From Streptomyces sp. NBC_00102 (GTDB taxonomy: Bacteria > Actinomycetota > Actinomycetes > Streptomycetales > Streptomycetaceae): DNA of 64,000 nucleotides. Under the pieces are notes generated by a model that made no database searches, was not told where the DNA came from, and was given only the letters and a program-made list of their open reading frames with translations. Every line of letters begins with the position of its first letter. The stretch's first letter is position 1. The DNA lies in contig NZ_JAPEMC010000001.1 in assembly GCF_026343115.1 (NCBI RefSeq), positions 4,173,501 to 4,237,500 of the forward strand, given 5' to 3'. A program made the translations under genes and the position numbers. Below are positions 15,859 to 23,576 of this stretch, one piece after another.

Positions 15859-17394
15859 ATGTCAGAAACCCTCCCGAAGAACGCCGGCCTCCCGGCTCCC
15901 GACCCCGGGCGCTGGAAGGCACTGGCCTTCATCGCCCTCGCCCAGCTGATGGTCGTGCTCGACGCGACCATCGTGAACATCGCGCTGCCCAAGGCGCAGG
16001 TGGACCTCGGCATCTCCGACGCCAACAAGCAGTGGGTCATCACTGCCTACGCCCTCGCCTTCGGCGGGCTGCTGCTCTTCGGCGGCCGGATCTCCGACCT
16101 CTTCGGCCGCAAGCGCACCTTCACCATCGGCCTGATCGGCTTCGCGCTGGCCTCCGCGCTCGGTGGCGCGGCCACCGGCCAGGGTCTGCTGTTCGGCTCC
16201 CGCGCCCTCCAGGGCGTCTTCGGTGCGCTCCTCGCGCCCGCGGCTCTCTCGCTGCTCGCCGTGACGTTCACCGACGCCAAGGAGCGCGCCAAGGCGTTCG
16301 GCATCTTCGGTGCCATCGCCGGTGGTGGCGGCGCGGTCGGCCTGCTGCTCGGCGGCTTCCTCACCGACTCGCTGAACTGGCGCTGGACCTTCTTCGTCAA
16401 CATCCCGTTCGCGGTCATCGCGGCGATCGGCGCGTACTTCTTCATCCGCGAGCCCGTCGGCACGCGCAACCGCTCCTCGCTCGACATCCCGGGCGTGCTG
16501 CTCTCCACCCTCGGCCTGGTCTCGCTGGTCTACGGCTTCACCCGCGCCGAGTCGGCCGGCTGGTCGGACACGCTGACGATCGGTTCGTTCGTCGCGGCCG
16601 TCGTGCTGCTCGCCGCCTTCATCGTCGTCGAGTCGCGCGTGAAGTCGCCGCTGCTGCCGCTCCGGGTGCTCGCCGACCGCAACCGCGGCGGCATCTACCT
16701 CTCGCTGGGCCTCGCCGTGATCGGCATGTTCGGTCTCTTCCTCTTCCTCACCTACTACCTCCAGGTGGTCAAGGGGTACAGCTCGCTCTCGACCGGCTTC
16801 GCCTTCCTGCCGATGGTCGCGGGCATGATCACGGGCTCCACGCAGATCGGTGCCCGCCTGATGACCCGCGTCGCGCCGCGCCTGCTGATGGGGCCGGGCT
16901 TCCTGCTCGCCGCCGTCGGCATGCTGCTGCTGACGCGCCTGGAGATCGGATCCTCGTACGCCGGTGTCATCCTGCCGGGCATGGTCCTGCTCGGCCTCGG
17001 CATGGGCACCGCGTTCATGCCGGCCATGTCGATGGCCACCCACGGCATCGAGCCGCGTGACGCGGGCGTCGCCTCCGCGATGGTCAACACCTCACAGCAG
17101 GTCGGCGGCGCCATCGGTACCGCGCTGCTGAACACCATCGCCGCCAGCGCCACCACCGCGTTCGTCGCCGACCACGCGGCGGGCGCCACCAACCCGAAGC
17201 TGCTCCAGCTCCAGGCCCTGGTCGACGGCTACACCAGCGCGATCTGGTGGGCGGTGGGCATCCTCGTCGTCGCCTCCGCCATCGCCTTCACCTTCATCAA
17301 CGCCGGCAAGCCCAGCATGGGCCCGGTGAGCCAGGGCGGCGGCACGCGTGACGCCGAAGAGGACGAGTTCAAGGTCCCGGTCATCGCCCACTGA
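15859..17394 (+). CDS. MFS drug exporter, EmrB/QacA (DHA2, 14-TM) type
   Basis: A 511-residue protein with 14 predicted membrane helices. Motif D1-like LMVVLDATIVNIALP is in helix 1, the RISDLFGRKR loop lies between helices 2 and 3, and motif C-like glycine-rich stretches are in helix 5. ATG 15859 has the AGGTGG site at 15845-15850. It exports small hydrophobic or cationic compounds by proton antiport. The TetR at 14779 is the likely local regulator. Confidence 0.88.
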   Translation: MSETLPKNAGLPAPDPGRWKALAFIALAQLMVVLDATIVNIALPKAQVDLGISDANKQWVITAYALAFGGLLLFGGRISDLFGRKRTFTIGLIGFALASALGGAATGQGLLFGSRALQGVFGALLAPAALSLLAVTFTDAKERAKAFGIFGAIAGGGGAVGLLLGGFLTDSLNWRWTFFVNIPFAVIAAIGAYFFIREPVGTRNRSSLDIPGVLLSTLGLVSLVYGFTRAESAGWSDTLTIGSFVAAVVLLAAFIVVESRVKSPLLPLRVLADRNRGGIYLSLGLAVIGMFGLFLFLTYYLQVVKGYSSLSTGFAFLPMVAGMITGSTQIGARLMTRVAPRLLMGPGFLLAAVGMLLLTRLEIGSSYAGVILPGMVLLGLGMGTAFMPAMSMATHGIEPRDAGVASAMVNTSQQVGGAIGTALLNTIAASATTAFVADHAAGATNPKLLQLQALVDGYTSAIWWAVGILVVASAIAFTFINAGKPSMGPVSQGGGTRDAEEDEFKVPVIAH

Positions 17395-17468
17395 CCGACC
17401 GGCCCGCCCCCGGTCCCGGCGTACGCGCCGGGGCCGGGCGGACCGCATCGGGGCGCGCCCGATGTGCC

Positions 17469-17510
17469 ACTGCCCCGGTTCCGCCGTTCGTACGGCGGGG
17501 CCGGGGCAGT
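17469..17510 (+). terminator. Strong hairpin terminator (exporter/MarR convergent)
   Basis: Eighteen-base arms (17469-17486 and 17493-17510) pair with two wobble mismatches around a 6-nt loop and are followed by a T-rich stretch. It sits between the convergent exporter and MarR genes. A smaller hairpin (CCCGGCG/CGCCGGG) precedes it at 17415-17432. Confidence 0.7.
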
Positions 17511-17589
17511 TTCCGTTCCGGCTTCCTTCCGCCGGGTCGAGCCGCTGTCGCCCCGGCCCGCCCGGATGCGGCGCCTCAGGTCGTCCGTC

Positions 17590-18093
17590 TCAGCGGAGCC
17601 AGGGCAGGTCCGCGTCGGCGTGGTCCGGCTGCAGCCCGGCGGCCAGCGTCCGCATGATCTCCCCGAGCCGGGACACCTGCTCGGGCGTGAGCCGGTCGAA
17701 CATCGCCTGGCGGACGGCCGCGACATGGCCCGGCGCCGAGCGCCGCAGCATCTCGCGGCCCGCCTCGGTGAGGACGGCGTTCTGGCCGCGCTTGTCGGTC
17801 GGGCAGTCCTCCCGGCGTACCCAGCCGTTCTTCTCCAGCCGGGCGATGGCGTGCGAGAGCCGGGAACGGGTGATCTTCGCGTCCTTCGCCAGCTCGGTCA
17901 TCCTCAGCTGCCCGCCGGGCGACTGGGAGAGCTGGACGAGCAGCCCGTAGTAGAGATGCGGCATGCCCGCGTCCCGCTGCAACTGGCGGTCGAGGTGGTC
18001 TTCCAGCAGCGTGGTCGTGTGGAGGTAGGCACGCCAGACGCTCTGCTCTTCGTCGGTGAGCCACCGGGTGCCGGTCTTGGGTGCCGTGGTCAT
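17590..18093 (-). CDS. MarR-family transcriptional regulator
   Basis: A 167-residue winged-helix protein. The recognition region is MTELAKDAKITRSRLSHAIARLE (quoted here in part: TELAKDAKITRSRLSH) with a wing containing DKRGQNAVLT. It starts at ATG 18093 and is divergent from the dioxygenase gene at 18287. The 193-nt shared region contains CTTGAA-type dyads, so autorepression and control of the dioxygenase are likely. MarR proteins are typically released by phenolic ligands, which suits the neighbour. Confidence 0.87.
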   Translation of the reverse strand: MTTAPKTGTRWLTDEEQSVWRAYLHTTTLLEDHLDRQLQRDAGMPHLYYGLLVQLSQSPGGQLRMTELAKDAKITRSRLSHAIARLEKNGWVRREDCPTDKRGQNAVLTEAGREMLRRSAPGHVAAVRQAMFDRLTPEQVSRLGEIMRTLAAGLQPDHADADLPWLR

Positions 18094-18114
18094 GAACCCA
18101 CTGTACGACCTTTC

Positions 18115-18171
18115 CTTGAAAGTTGAACTAGATGGGGTTAGGGTCGTCGAGTAGGAACTTGAAGATTCAAG
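18115..18171. promoter_or_regulatory. MarR-type operators in divergent promoter region
   Basis: A perfect dyad CTTGAA-GA-TTCAAG lies at 18158-18171. A related degenerate site, CTTGAAAGTTGAAC, lies at 18115-18128. Both carry the TTGAA/TTCAA half-sites common for MarR binding. They fall between the MarR and dioxygenase starts. Confidence 0.55.
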
Positions 18172-18286
18172 AAGCTGTCGCGCGGGAGGGTTCTCCCGGA
18201 GCCGGAGCGGCCCCGGGACGTCTCCGGGAGCCGGAGCGGGTCCACCCGAGGAGAATCGTCACCAGCCGCAGCGGATGGGGAGTGCC

Positions 18287-19069
18287 ATGACCGTCACCGC
18301 AGAGCGCATGCCCGCTCTCTACCTCTCCCACGGGGCCCCGCCGCTCGCCGACGACCCGGTATGGACCGGCGAGCTGGCCGCCTGGTCCGCCGACCTGCCG
18401 CGCCCGAGCGCGATCCTGATCGTCTCCGCCCACTGGGAGGAGGCCCCCCTCGCGATCGGCGCCACCACCACCGTCCCGCTCGTCTACGACTTCTGGGGCT
18501 TCCCCGAGCACTACTACCAGGTGCGGTACGCCGCTCCCGGCGCCCCGAAGCTGGCCGAGGACGTCCGCAAACTTCTGCGCGCCGCGGGGAACCCGGTCCA
18601 GGACATCCCGGAGCGCGGCCTCGACCACGGTGCGTACGTCCCGCTGGTGGAGATGTTCCCGGGTGCCGACATCCCGGTCCTCCAGATCTCGATGCCGACC
18701 CTCGACCCGCGCAAACTCATGGACATCGGGCGCAAGCTCGCCCCGCTGCGGGACGAGGGCGTGCTGATCGTCGGCAGCGGCTTCTTCACCCACAACCTCG
18801 CCGCGCTCCGGCACACCGGGGGCGGCACTCCGGGCTGGTCGGCGGAGTTCGACGACTGGGGGAACCGGGCCCTGAAGGCGCAGGACGTCGACGCGCTGCT
18901 CGACTTCGAGCACAAGTCCCCGGCCGGCCGCCTCGCCCACCCCCGTACCGAGCATTTCGCGCCACTCTTCGTGACGCTCGGAGCCTCCGAGGACGAGCTC
19001 GACCGGGGCCGCAGCGTGATCGACGGCTTCTGGATGGGACTGGCGAAGCGCTCGGTCCAGTTCGGCTGA
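18287..19069 (+). CDS. LigB/DODA-type class III extradiol dioxygenase
   Basis: A 260-residue protein of the 4,5-DOPA dioxygenase/LigB family. Metal-ligand histidines are in YLSHGAPPL and IVSAHWEE, with later conserved His in RGLDHGAYVPL and FFTHNL. It should open a catechol ring using Fe(II) or Zn-like chemistry. ATG 18287 has GGGGAG just upstream; ATG 18275 is an alternative with a worse site. It is divergent from MarR and 5 kb from the GalBCD-like block, so it is not clearly part of that pathway. Confidence 0.85.
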   Translation: MTVTAERMPALYLSHGAPPLADDPVWTGELAAWSADLPRPSAILIVSAHWEEAPLAIGATTTVPLVYDFWGFPEHYYQVRYAAPGAPKLAEDVRKLLRAAGNPVQDIPERGLDHGAYVPLVEMFPGADIPVLQISMPTLDPRKLMDIGRKLAPLRDEGVLIVGSGFFTHNLAALRHTGGGTPGWSAEFDDWGNRALKAQDVDALLDFEHKSPAGRLAHPRTEHFAPLFVTLGASEDELDRGRSVIDGFWMGLAKRSVQFG

Positions 19070-19082
19070 CCGCCCCGCCAGG

Positions 19083-19108
19083 AGCCGCCGCCCGGTGGAG
19101 CGGCGGCT
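19083..19108. terminator. Hairpin between convergent genes
   Basis: Perfect 9-base arms AGCCGCCGC and GCGGCGGCT with an 8-nt loop lie 13 nt after the dioxygenase stop and 54 nt from the acetyltransferase stop. It can serve both strands. Confidence 0.6.
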
Positions 19109-19162
19109 TCCCGCGACGGTTCGGGCGCTCGGCGGGGGCGCTTCCCGTGCCGTCCCGCCCGC

Positions 19163-19726
19163 TCAGGGGGCGAGCGGCTTCTCGAACCAGCTCACGTCCC
19201 AGTAGCGCCCGAACTTCCGCCCCACCTCGGTGTACGTACCGAGCCGGCGGAAGCCGAAGGCCGCGTGGAGGCGCCCGGACGGCTCGTTCGGCTGGGCGAT
19301 GCCCGCGTACGCGCGGTGGAGATCCTCGCCTGCCAGCGCCTCGAAGAGCGCCGTGTACAGCAGGGTCCCCACGCCCCGGCCCGTCGCGTCCGGTGCGCAG
19401 TAGACGCTGACCTCGACCGAGGTCCCGTACGCCGCCTTGGGGCGGAACGCGCTGCTGGTGGCGTATCCCAGCACCCTGCCGCCGCCCGGTGCACCGCTTC
19501 CGCCGTCCGTGTCCCCCGCCGTCCTGGTGTCCTCGGCGACGAGCAGGCGGTGCGGCCCGTGGTCCGGGTGGGCGTGCAGCCAGGGCAGACGCTCCCTCGG
19601 AGTGAAGGGCGTCACGTCGAAGGTGAGCGCCGTCTCCCGGACGTAATGGTTGTAGATGTCCGTGAGGGCCTCCAGGTCGTCCTCCGTACCGGGTCTGACC
19701 TGCACATCCGTGGGTATGCGAGACAT
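19163..19726 (-). CDS. PAT-like GNAT N-acetyltransferase
   Basis: A 187-residue GNAT protein starting at ATG 19726 (AGGAGG site). It resembles phosphinothricin acetyltransferases in its opening VQVRPGTEDDLEALTDIYNH, the SVYCAPDATGRGVGTLLYTA acetyl-CoA loop and the FEALAGEDLHRAYAGIAQPN region. The family acetylates small amino-group substrates such as demethylphosphinothricin and methionine sulfoximine. A bar-like gene next to hrdD is also known from S. coelicolor as far as I recall. An Asp/Gly-rich insert around residues 70-85 is unusual. Confidence 0.82.
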   Translation of the reverse strand: MSRIPTDVQVRPGTEDDLEALTDIYNHYVRETALTFDVTPFTPRERLPWLHAHPDHGPHRLLVAEDTRTAGDTDGGSGAPGGGRVLGYATSSAFRPKAAYGTSVEVSVYCAPDATGRGVGTLLYTALFEALAGEDLHRAYAGIAQPNEPSGRLHAAFGFRRLGTYTEVGRKFGRYWDVSWFEKPLAP

Positions 19727-19787
19727 CCGTCCTCCTGTCGGCGGCCGACAGGGTACTGCATGATCGCGAAACTGAGGCCGGTGCCGG

Positions 19788-19813
19788 GGAATTCTGTCCG
19801 GATTCCAGTCGTT
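19788..19813 (+). promoter_or_regulatory. SigR-type promoter of hrdD
   Basis: GGAAT at 19788-19792 and GTT at 19811-19813 are separated by exactly 18 nt, matching the disulfide-stress sigma factor SigR consensus as I know it (GGAAT-N18-GTT). The hrdD start is 61 nt downstream. S. coelicolor hrdD is a reported SigR target, so this fits. Confidence 0.65.
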
Positions 19814-19874
19814 GTTTCCATCGGATGCAGGGCACCCGAAAGGGTGTCGCGACCTACTCAGCAAGGGAGCACGC

Positions 19875-20873
19875 ATGGCAACCCGTGCCGTCGCCCGTCG
19901 TTCGTCACCCACCGGTGGGACCGAACGGGCCCGCAGTGTTCGCGGTGGAAGCGGGGAGATCGCCGACCGCGACCTGGTCGGCATGTACCTCGACGAGATC
20001 GCGCGAACCCCTCTGCTCGACGCCGCCAAGGAAGTCGAGCTGTCGCAGGCCATCGAGGCGGGCGTCTACGCACGCAAGATCCTCGACGGCGAGGTCGAGA
20101 GCGACGCCGGTGGGGCGAAGCCCGAGGAGCTGGAAGCGCTGTTCGCGGAGAGCGAGCGCGCCAAGGACGTCTTCATCCGCTCCAACCTCCGTCTCGTCGT
20201 CGCCGTGGCCCGTCGCTACCCCCGCGCGGGGCTGCCGCTGCTCGACCTGATCCAGGAGGGGAACGCCGGCCTGGTCCGCGCGGTCGAGAAGTTCGACTAC
20301 GCCAAGGGCTTCAAGTTCTCCACGTACGCCACGTGGTGGATCCGCCAGGCGATCACCCGGTCGATAGCGGACCAGTCCCGCACGATCCGTCTCCCCGTCC
20401 ACCTGGTGGAGGAGCTGGGCCGCATCCGCCGGGTCCAGCGCGAGTTCAACCGCGAGCACGGGCGTGACCCGGAGCATGCGGAGATCGCCGCGGAGCTGGG
20501 CGCCGAGCCCGAGCGTGTCAGCAACGTCCTGGACTGGGCCCGCGACCCGGTCAGCCTCAACATGCCGGTCGACGACAACGGCGACACGCAATTCGGCGAC
20601 CTGCTGGAAGACACTTCCGCCGTCTCGCCGGAGCAGTCCGTGATGTCGCTGCTGCGCAGTGAGGAGCTGGAGGAGCTGATCGGCAAGCTCGACAACCGCA
20701 CCGCCTCCATCATCCGGATGCGCTACGGCATCGAGGACGGCCGTGAGCGGACGCTGACCGAAGTGGGCAAGGAACACGGTCTGACGCGTGAGCGGATCCG
20801 CCAGATCGAGAAGCACGCGTTGGTCGAATTGAAGCGAATGGCGCGCGACACGGGCTTTGACGCTGCGGCGTGA
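19875..20873 (+). CDS. hrdD: RNA polymerase principal-like sigma factor HrdD
   Basis: A 332-residue group 2 sigma-70 factor. Region 1.2 opens LVGMYLDEIARTPLL. Region 2 carries RLVVAVARRYPRAGLPLLDL and the -10 recognition FKFSTYATWWIRQAITRS. Region 4 ends with LTRERIRQIEKHALVELKR. The N-terminus MATRAVARR and the lack of the long acidic region 1.1 of HrdB match HrdD. ATG 19875 has an AAGGGAGC site. It is not the essential HrdB. Its SigR-type promoter suggests induction by thiol stress. Confidence 0.9.
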   Translation: MATRAVARRSSPTGGTERARSVRGGSGEIADRDLVGMYLDEIARTPLLDAAKEVELSQAIEAGVYARKILDGEVESDAGGAKPEELEALFAESERAKDVFIRSNLRLVVAVARRYPRAGLPLLDLIQEGNAGLVRAVEKFDYAKGFKFSTYATWWIRQAITRSIADQSRTIRLPVHLVEELGRIRRVQREFNREHGRDPEHAEIAAELGAEPERVSNVLDWARDPVSLNMPVDDNGDTQFGDLLEDTSAVSPEQSVMSLLRSEELEELIGKLDNRTASIIRMRYGIEDGRERTLTEVGKEHGLTRERIRQIEKHALVELKRMARDTGFDAAA

Positions 20874-21023
20874 GCCAATAACCCGTAATCTCCCCATCAA
20901 GCCGGTTCGCACCGGCCCGACGACCGGTCTTCGCACCGGTCCCATGAACCGAGTCCCGGCGCCCACCCCCCCCGGCGTCGGGGCTCGCTCATGTCCGGGG
21001 GCGGTTCGGGTGCGCGCCCCTGG

Positions 21024-21059
21024 CCTCTCCCGCCTCTCCCGCCTCTCCCGCCTCTCCCG
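21024..21059. repeat. Four tandem 9-bp repeats
   Basis: CCTCTCCCG is repeated four times exactly, in the 263-nt gap between hrdD and the next gene. No ORF or hairpin is evident in it. Confidence 0.8.
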
Positions 21060-21136
21060 CGGCCCGGTGCGGGGCCGCGGGGCCGGCGAGACCGCGAGAC
21101 CTGGTGTCGGGCCTCCGGACTCTCCCGCCGGACGGC

Positions 21137-21910
21137 TCAGCAGATGCGGGTGCGGTGCTCCATCGCGTCGCGGGCCGTCTGCTCGTCGGTGTACACCTCG
21201 CACATGTGGCGGCCGTCCTCGGTCGCGGTGTGCTCGACCTCCCAGAGGCTGGTCTCGCTGCCGTCGAGCAGCAGGAACGCGTGCTCGTAGAGGGTGAACC
21301 CGGCATCGTGGCCGCCCACCCGGAACTGCCGGCCGAAGATCTGGGTGATGTGGTGGGCGAAGGCCGAGCGCAGAAGGCGGGCCGTGGGGCCGCCCGGGCG
21401 GTCCGGGTTCTCCGCGCGGCGCAGCACCCGGCGGGCGTGGTCGGCGCTGTTGTCCGGGGCGTACGTCCGCGGCGGCGGTCCCGGGTGAGCGGCCATCAGC
21501 GCGTTCAGGGTGTCCAGGTCGACGGTGGGCACGTCCTCCGCGAACGCCGGGGCGTCCGAGAACGCGCCGGTGACCCGCGCGGCGGCGGTGTGCGCGTCCG
21601 CCTCGTCGTCGTAGAGCTCGTGCTCCCGGGCGGTGGGCGCGTCCCGGCCGCCGCCGTGCACCAGCTCCCAGAGGCTGAGCGCGCTGCCGTCGGAGAGCAG
21701 GTAGGTGTGGCGGTACGTCTCGCGGTGCAGCTCCGCGCTGTGGTGCGAGGAGTGCAGGGTGCTGCTGTGTGCGAGTGCCGTGCCGAGCCGGTCGACCGTG
21801 CCGTCGGGCAGGTCGAAGGAGTTGAGGGCCCGTCGCAGGAGTCGGTCGAGGTGCTGCTCGGTTGTCTCGTACGGATCGCTCAAGGTGCTGTCTCCAGGCC
21901 GTTGCCGCAT
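21137..21910 (-). CDS. Hypothetical protein with internally duplicated domain (DUF6227-like)
   Basis: A 257-residue soluble protein from ATG 21910. The two halves share a pattern: YRHTYLLSDGSALSLWEL near 66-83 and YEHAFLLLDGSETSLWEVEH near 207-226. Each is followed by an acidic Tyr-containing stretch (ELYDDEADAHTAA and CEVYTDEQTARDA). I recall a Streptomyces DUF6227 family of this kind near hrdD, but the function is unknown. No catalytic motif is visible. Divergent from the oxidoreductase operon. Confidence 0.75.
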   Translation of the reverse strand: MRQRPGDSTLSDPYETTEQHLDRLLRRALNSFDLPDGTVDRLGTALAHSSTLHSSHHSAELHRETYRHTYLLSDGSALSLWELVHGGGRDAPTAREHELYDDEADAHTAAARVTGAFSDAPAFAEDVPTVDLDTLNALMAAHPGPPPRTYAPDNSADHARRVLRRAENPDRPGGPTARLLRSAFAHHITQIFGRQFRVGGHDAGFTLYEHAFLLLDGSETSLWEVEHTATEDGRHMCEVYTDEQTARDAMEHRTRIC

Positions 21911-22388
21911 GTGACGTGGTGCGTGCTTAACGTAGTCCCTGGCTCCGACATCGTCGCCGGGGTTGGAGAAAACGTGGGACGGCAGCGGAAAGTTCCCGAC
22001 CCGCCCGGAAGCTCCGCCGAACTCCCCGCGTTCCGGGGCGAGTCGGTGGGCGGTCCGGCGACGGTCCGCTCCGTTGGAGCGTTCACGGGCTCGCGGTGTC
22101 CAAGGTCCCGCCCCTTTTCGCAGGTCGGACGGTGCGTGCCGGAGCGTGCCCGCCGATCGGCGGGACCTGAGCTCTCCAGTGGGGTCCGATGCGGCCCTCC
22201 CCGGCGGCGATGTCGTGCCCCGAGCCCCGGCGCCGCGCGCCCCACCTCGTACCGCCCCGCCCTCGGGGCGGGCTCGCCGTGCGTCCCCGTGCGGCCCGCC
22301 GGGGTGGGCGCCGCCATGCAGGGGATGCGCTCACCCGGGAGAGGGGCAAAACGGGGTAAATATACCTATAGGTACCTACGGTGGGCGG
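21911..22388. other. Divergent intergenic region before molybdopterin operon
   Basis: This 478-nt gap is mostly GC-rich with no supported ORF. Its last 40 nt become AT-richer and contain overlapping palindromes (22363-22378) just before the operon start, the likely promoter and operator. Confidence 0.45.
22363..22378. promoter_or_regulatory. Overlapping palindromes at the molybdopterin operon promoter
   Basis: TACCTATAGGTA (22363-22374) and TAGGTACCTA (22369-22378) are both perfect palindromes and overlap. ACCTA half-sites are spaced one helical turn apart. They lie 11-26 nt before the GTG start of the first gene, so a bound regulator would block transcription or initiation. Confidence 0.5.
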
Positions 22389-23576
22389 GTGACCGAGCCA
22401 CCAGAAGCCTCCGCCGTACCGCCCCCGCCCGACGGACCGACCCCCTCGTCCGGCGTCACCTCCTCGTCCGGCGTCCAAGCGCGGGTGAGCACCGAAGAAC
22501 CGGCCCCGTCCGGCCCGGGCGGCGCCCTGCGCAAGGCGGCGGCCGCTCTGCCCGAGTCCGTCGACGCGCGGGCGGCCATGGTCGGCGCGGCCGTCTCGGG
22601 CCTGCTGATCCTCGCGATCGTCCTCGGCAGCCGGCTGCTGCGGAACTTCGACTCCGCACTGCTCCCCTATGCCGTCGCCGGCGTCTTCCTGGCCTTCGGC
22701 GTCGCCTACCGCTACACGGTCTGGATCTCCGCCCCCGGCGCCGCGCGCCTCTTCAAGCAGGGCTGGCGCAGCCTCTTCTCGGCCGAGAACTTCCGCCAGG
22801 CCCCCACCGCCCTGCCGAAGATGATCGCCACCTACCTCGGCTTCCAGAAGTTCCTCGGCGCCCGTTCGCACGCCCGATGGGCCGCCCACCAGCTGATCTT
22901 CTGGGGCTGCGTCCTGGCCGCGCTGATCACCTTCCCGCTGACCTGGGGCTGGTTCACCTTCACCTCGGGGTCCGGCTCGGGCCCCGGGTACGAGATGCGG
23001 ATCTGGGGCTTCAAGATCCTCGGCTTCGACTCGCTGAGCTTCATCGGCTGGGTGATGTTCCACGGCCTCGACCTCGCGGCCGTCCTCGTCATCCCGGGCG
23101 CCTCGTATTTCCTCTGGCGCCGGATGAAGGACCGCGGGGCAAGCACCGGACAGCGCTTCGGCTACGACCTGATCCCGCTGATCGCGCTGATCGTCATCTC
23201 CGTCACCGGGCTGCTGCTCACCTTCTCGTCGATCTTCCTGCACGGCGGAGGCTACGAATTCCTCGCCGTCCTCCACATGGTCGCCGTGGTCTTCACGCTC
23301 ATCTACATCCCGTTCGGGAAGTTCTTCCACATCGTCCAGCGCCCGGCCGCCGTCGGCATGCAGCTGTTCAAGTACACCGCCCGCCAGGACGACGAGGTCT
23401 TCGCCTGCCGGCGCTGCGGACAGCCCATCGACACCGAGCCCTACGTCGAGAACCTCCGCGGCACCATGCGCGACCTGCGGCTCGACTTCGACGAGTGGGC
23501 CGAGTACTGCCCGCGCTGCAAGCGGGTGCTGCGCGGCAGCGCCTACCTCACCCATGTGAAGAAGGGCTTCAAGTGA
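22389..23576 (+). CDS. NarI-like membrane cytochrome b-type subunit with C-terminal Cys pairs
   Basis: A 395-residue protein from GTG 22389. A Pro/Ser-rich cytoplasmic N-terminus (about 45 residues) is followed by five or six membrane helices. These carry His residues (WAAHQLIFWG, VMFHGLDLA, FLHGGGYEFLAVLHM, GKFFHIVQRP) that could bind haem, as in NarI-like quinol oxidases. The C-terminus has two CxxC pairs, CRRC and CPRC, suggesting a zinc ribbon or metal centre. GTGA overlap joins it to the catalytic subunit. Likely the quinone-linked anchor of the complex. Confidence 0.75.
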   Translation: MTEPPEASAVPPPPDGPTPSSGVTSSSGVQARVSTEEPAPSGPGGALRKAAAALPESVDARAAMVGAAVSGLLILAIVLGSRLLRNFDSALLPYAVAGVFLAFGVAYRYTVWISAPGAARLFKQGWRSLFSAENFRQAPTALPKMIATYLGFQKFLGARSHARWAAHQLIFWGCVLAALITFPLTWGWFTFTSGSGSGPGYEMRIWGFKILGFDSLSFIGWVMFHGLDLAAVLVIPGASYFLWRRMKDRGASTGQRFGYDLIPLIALIVISVTGLLLTFSSIFLHGGGYEFLAVLHMVAVVFTLIYIPFGKFFHIVQRPAAVGMQLFKYTARQDDEVFACRRCGQPIDTEPYVENLRGTMRDLRLDFDEWAEYCPRCKRVLRGSAYLTHVKKGFK

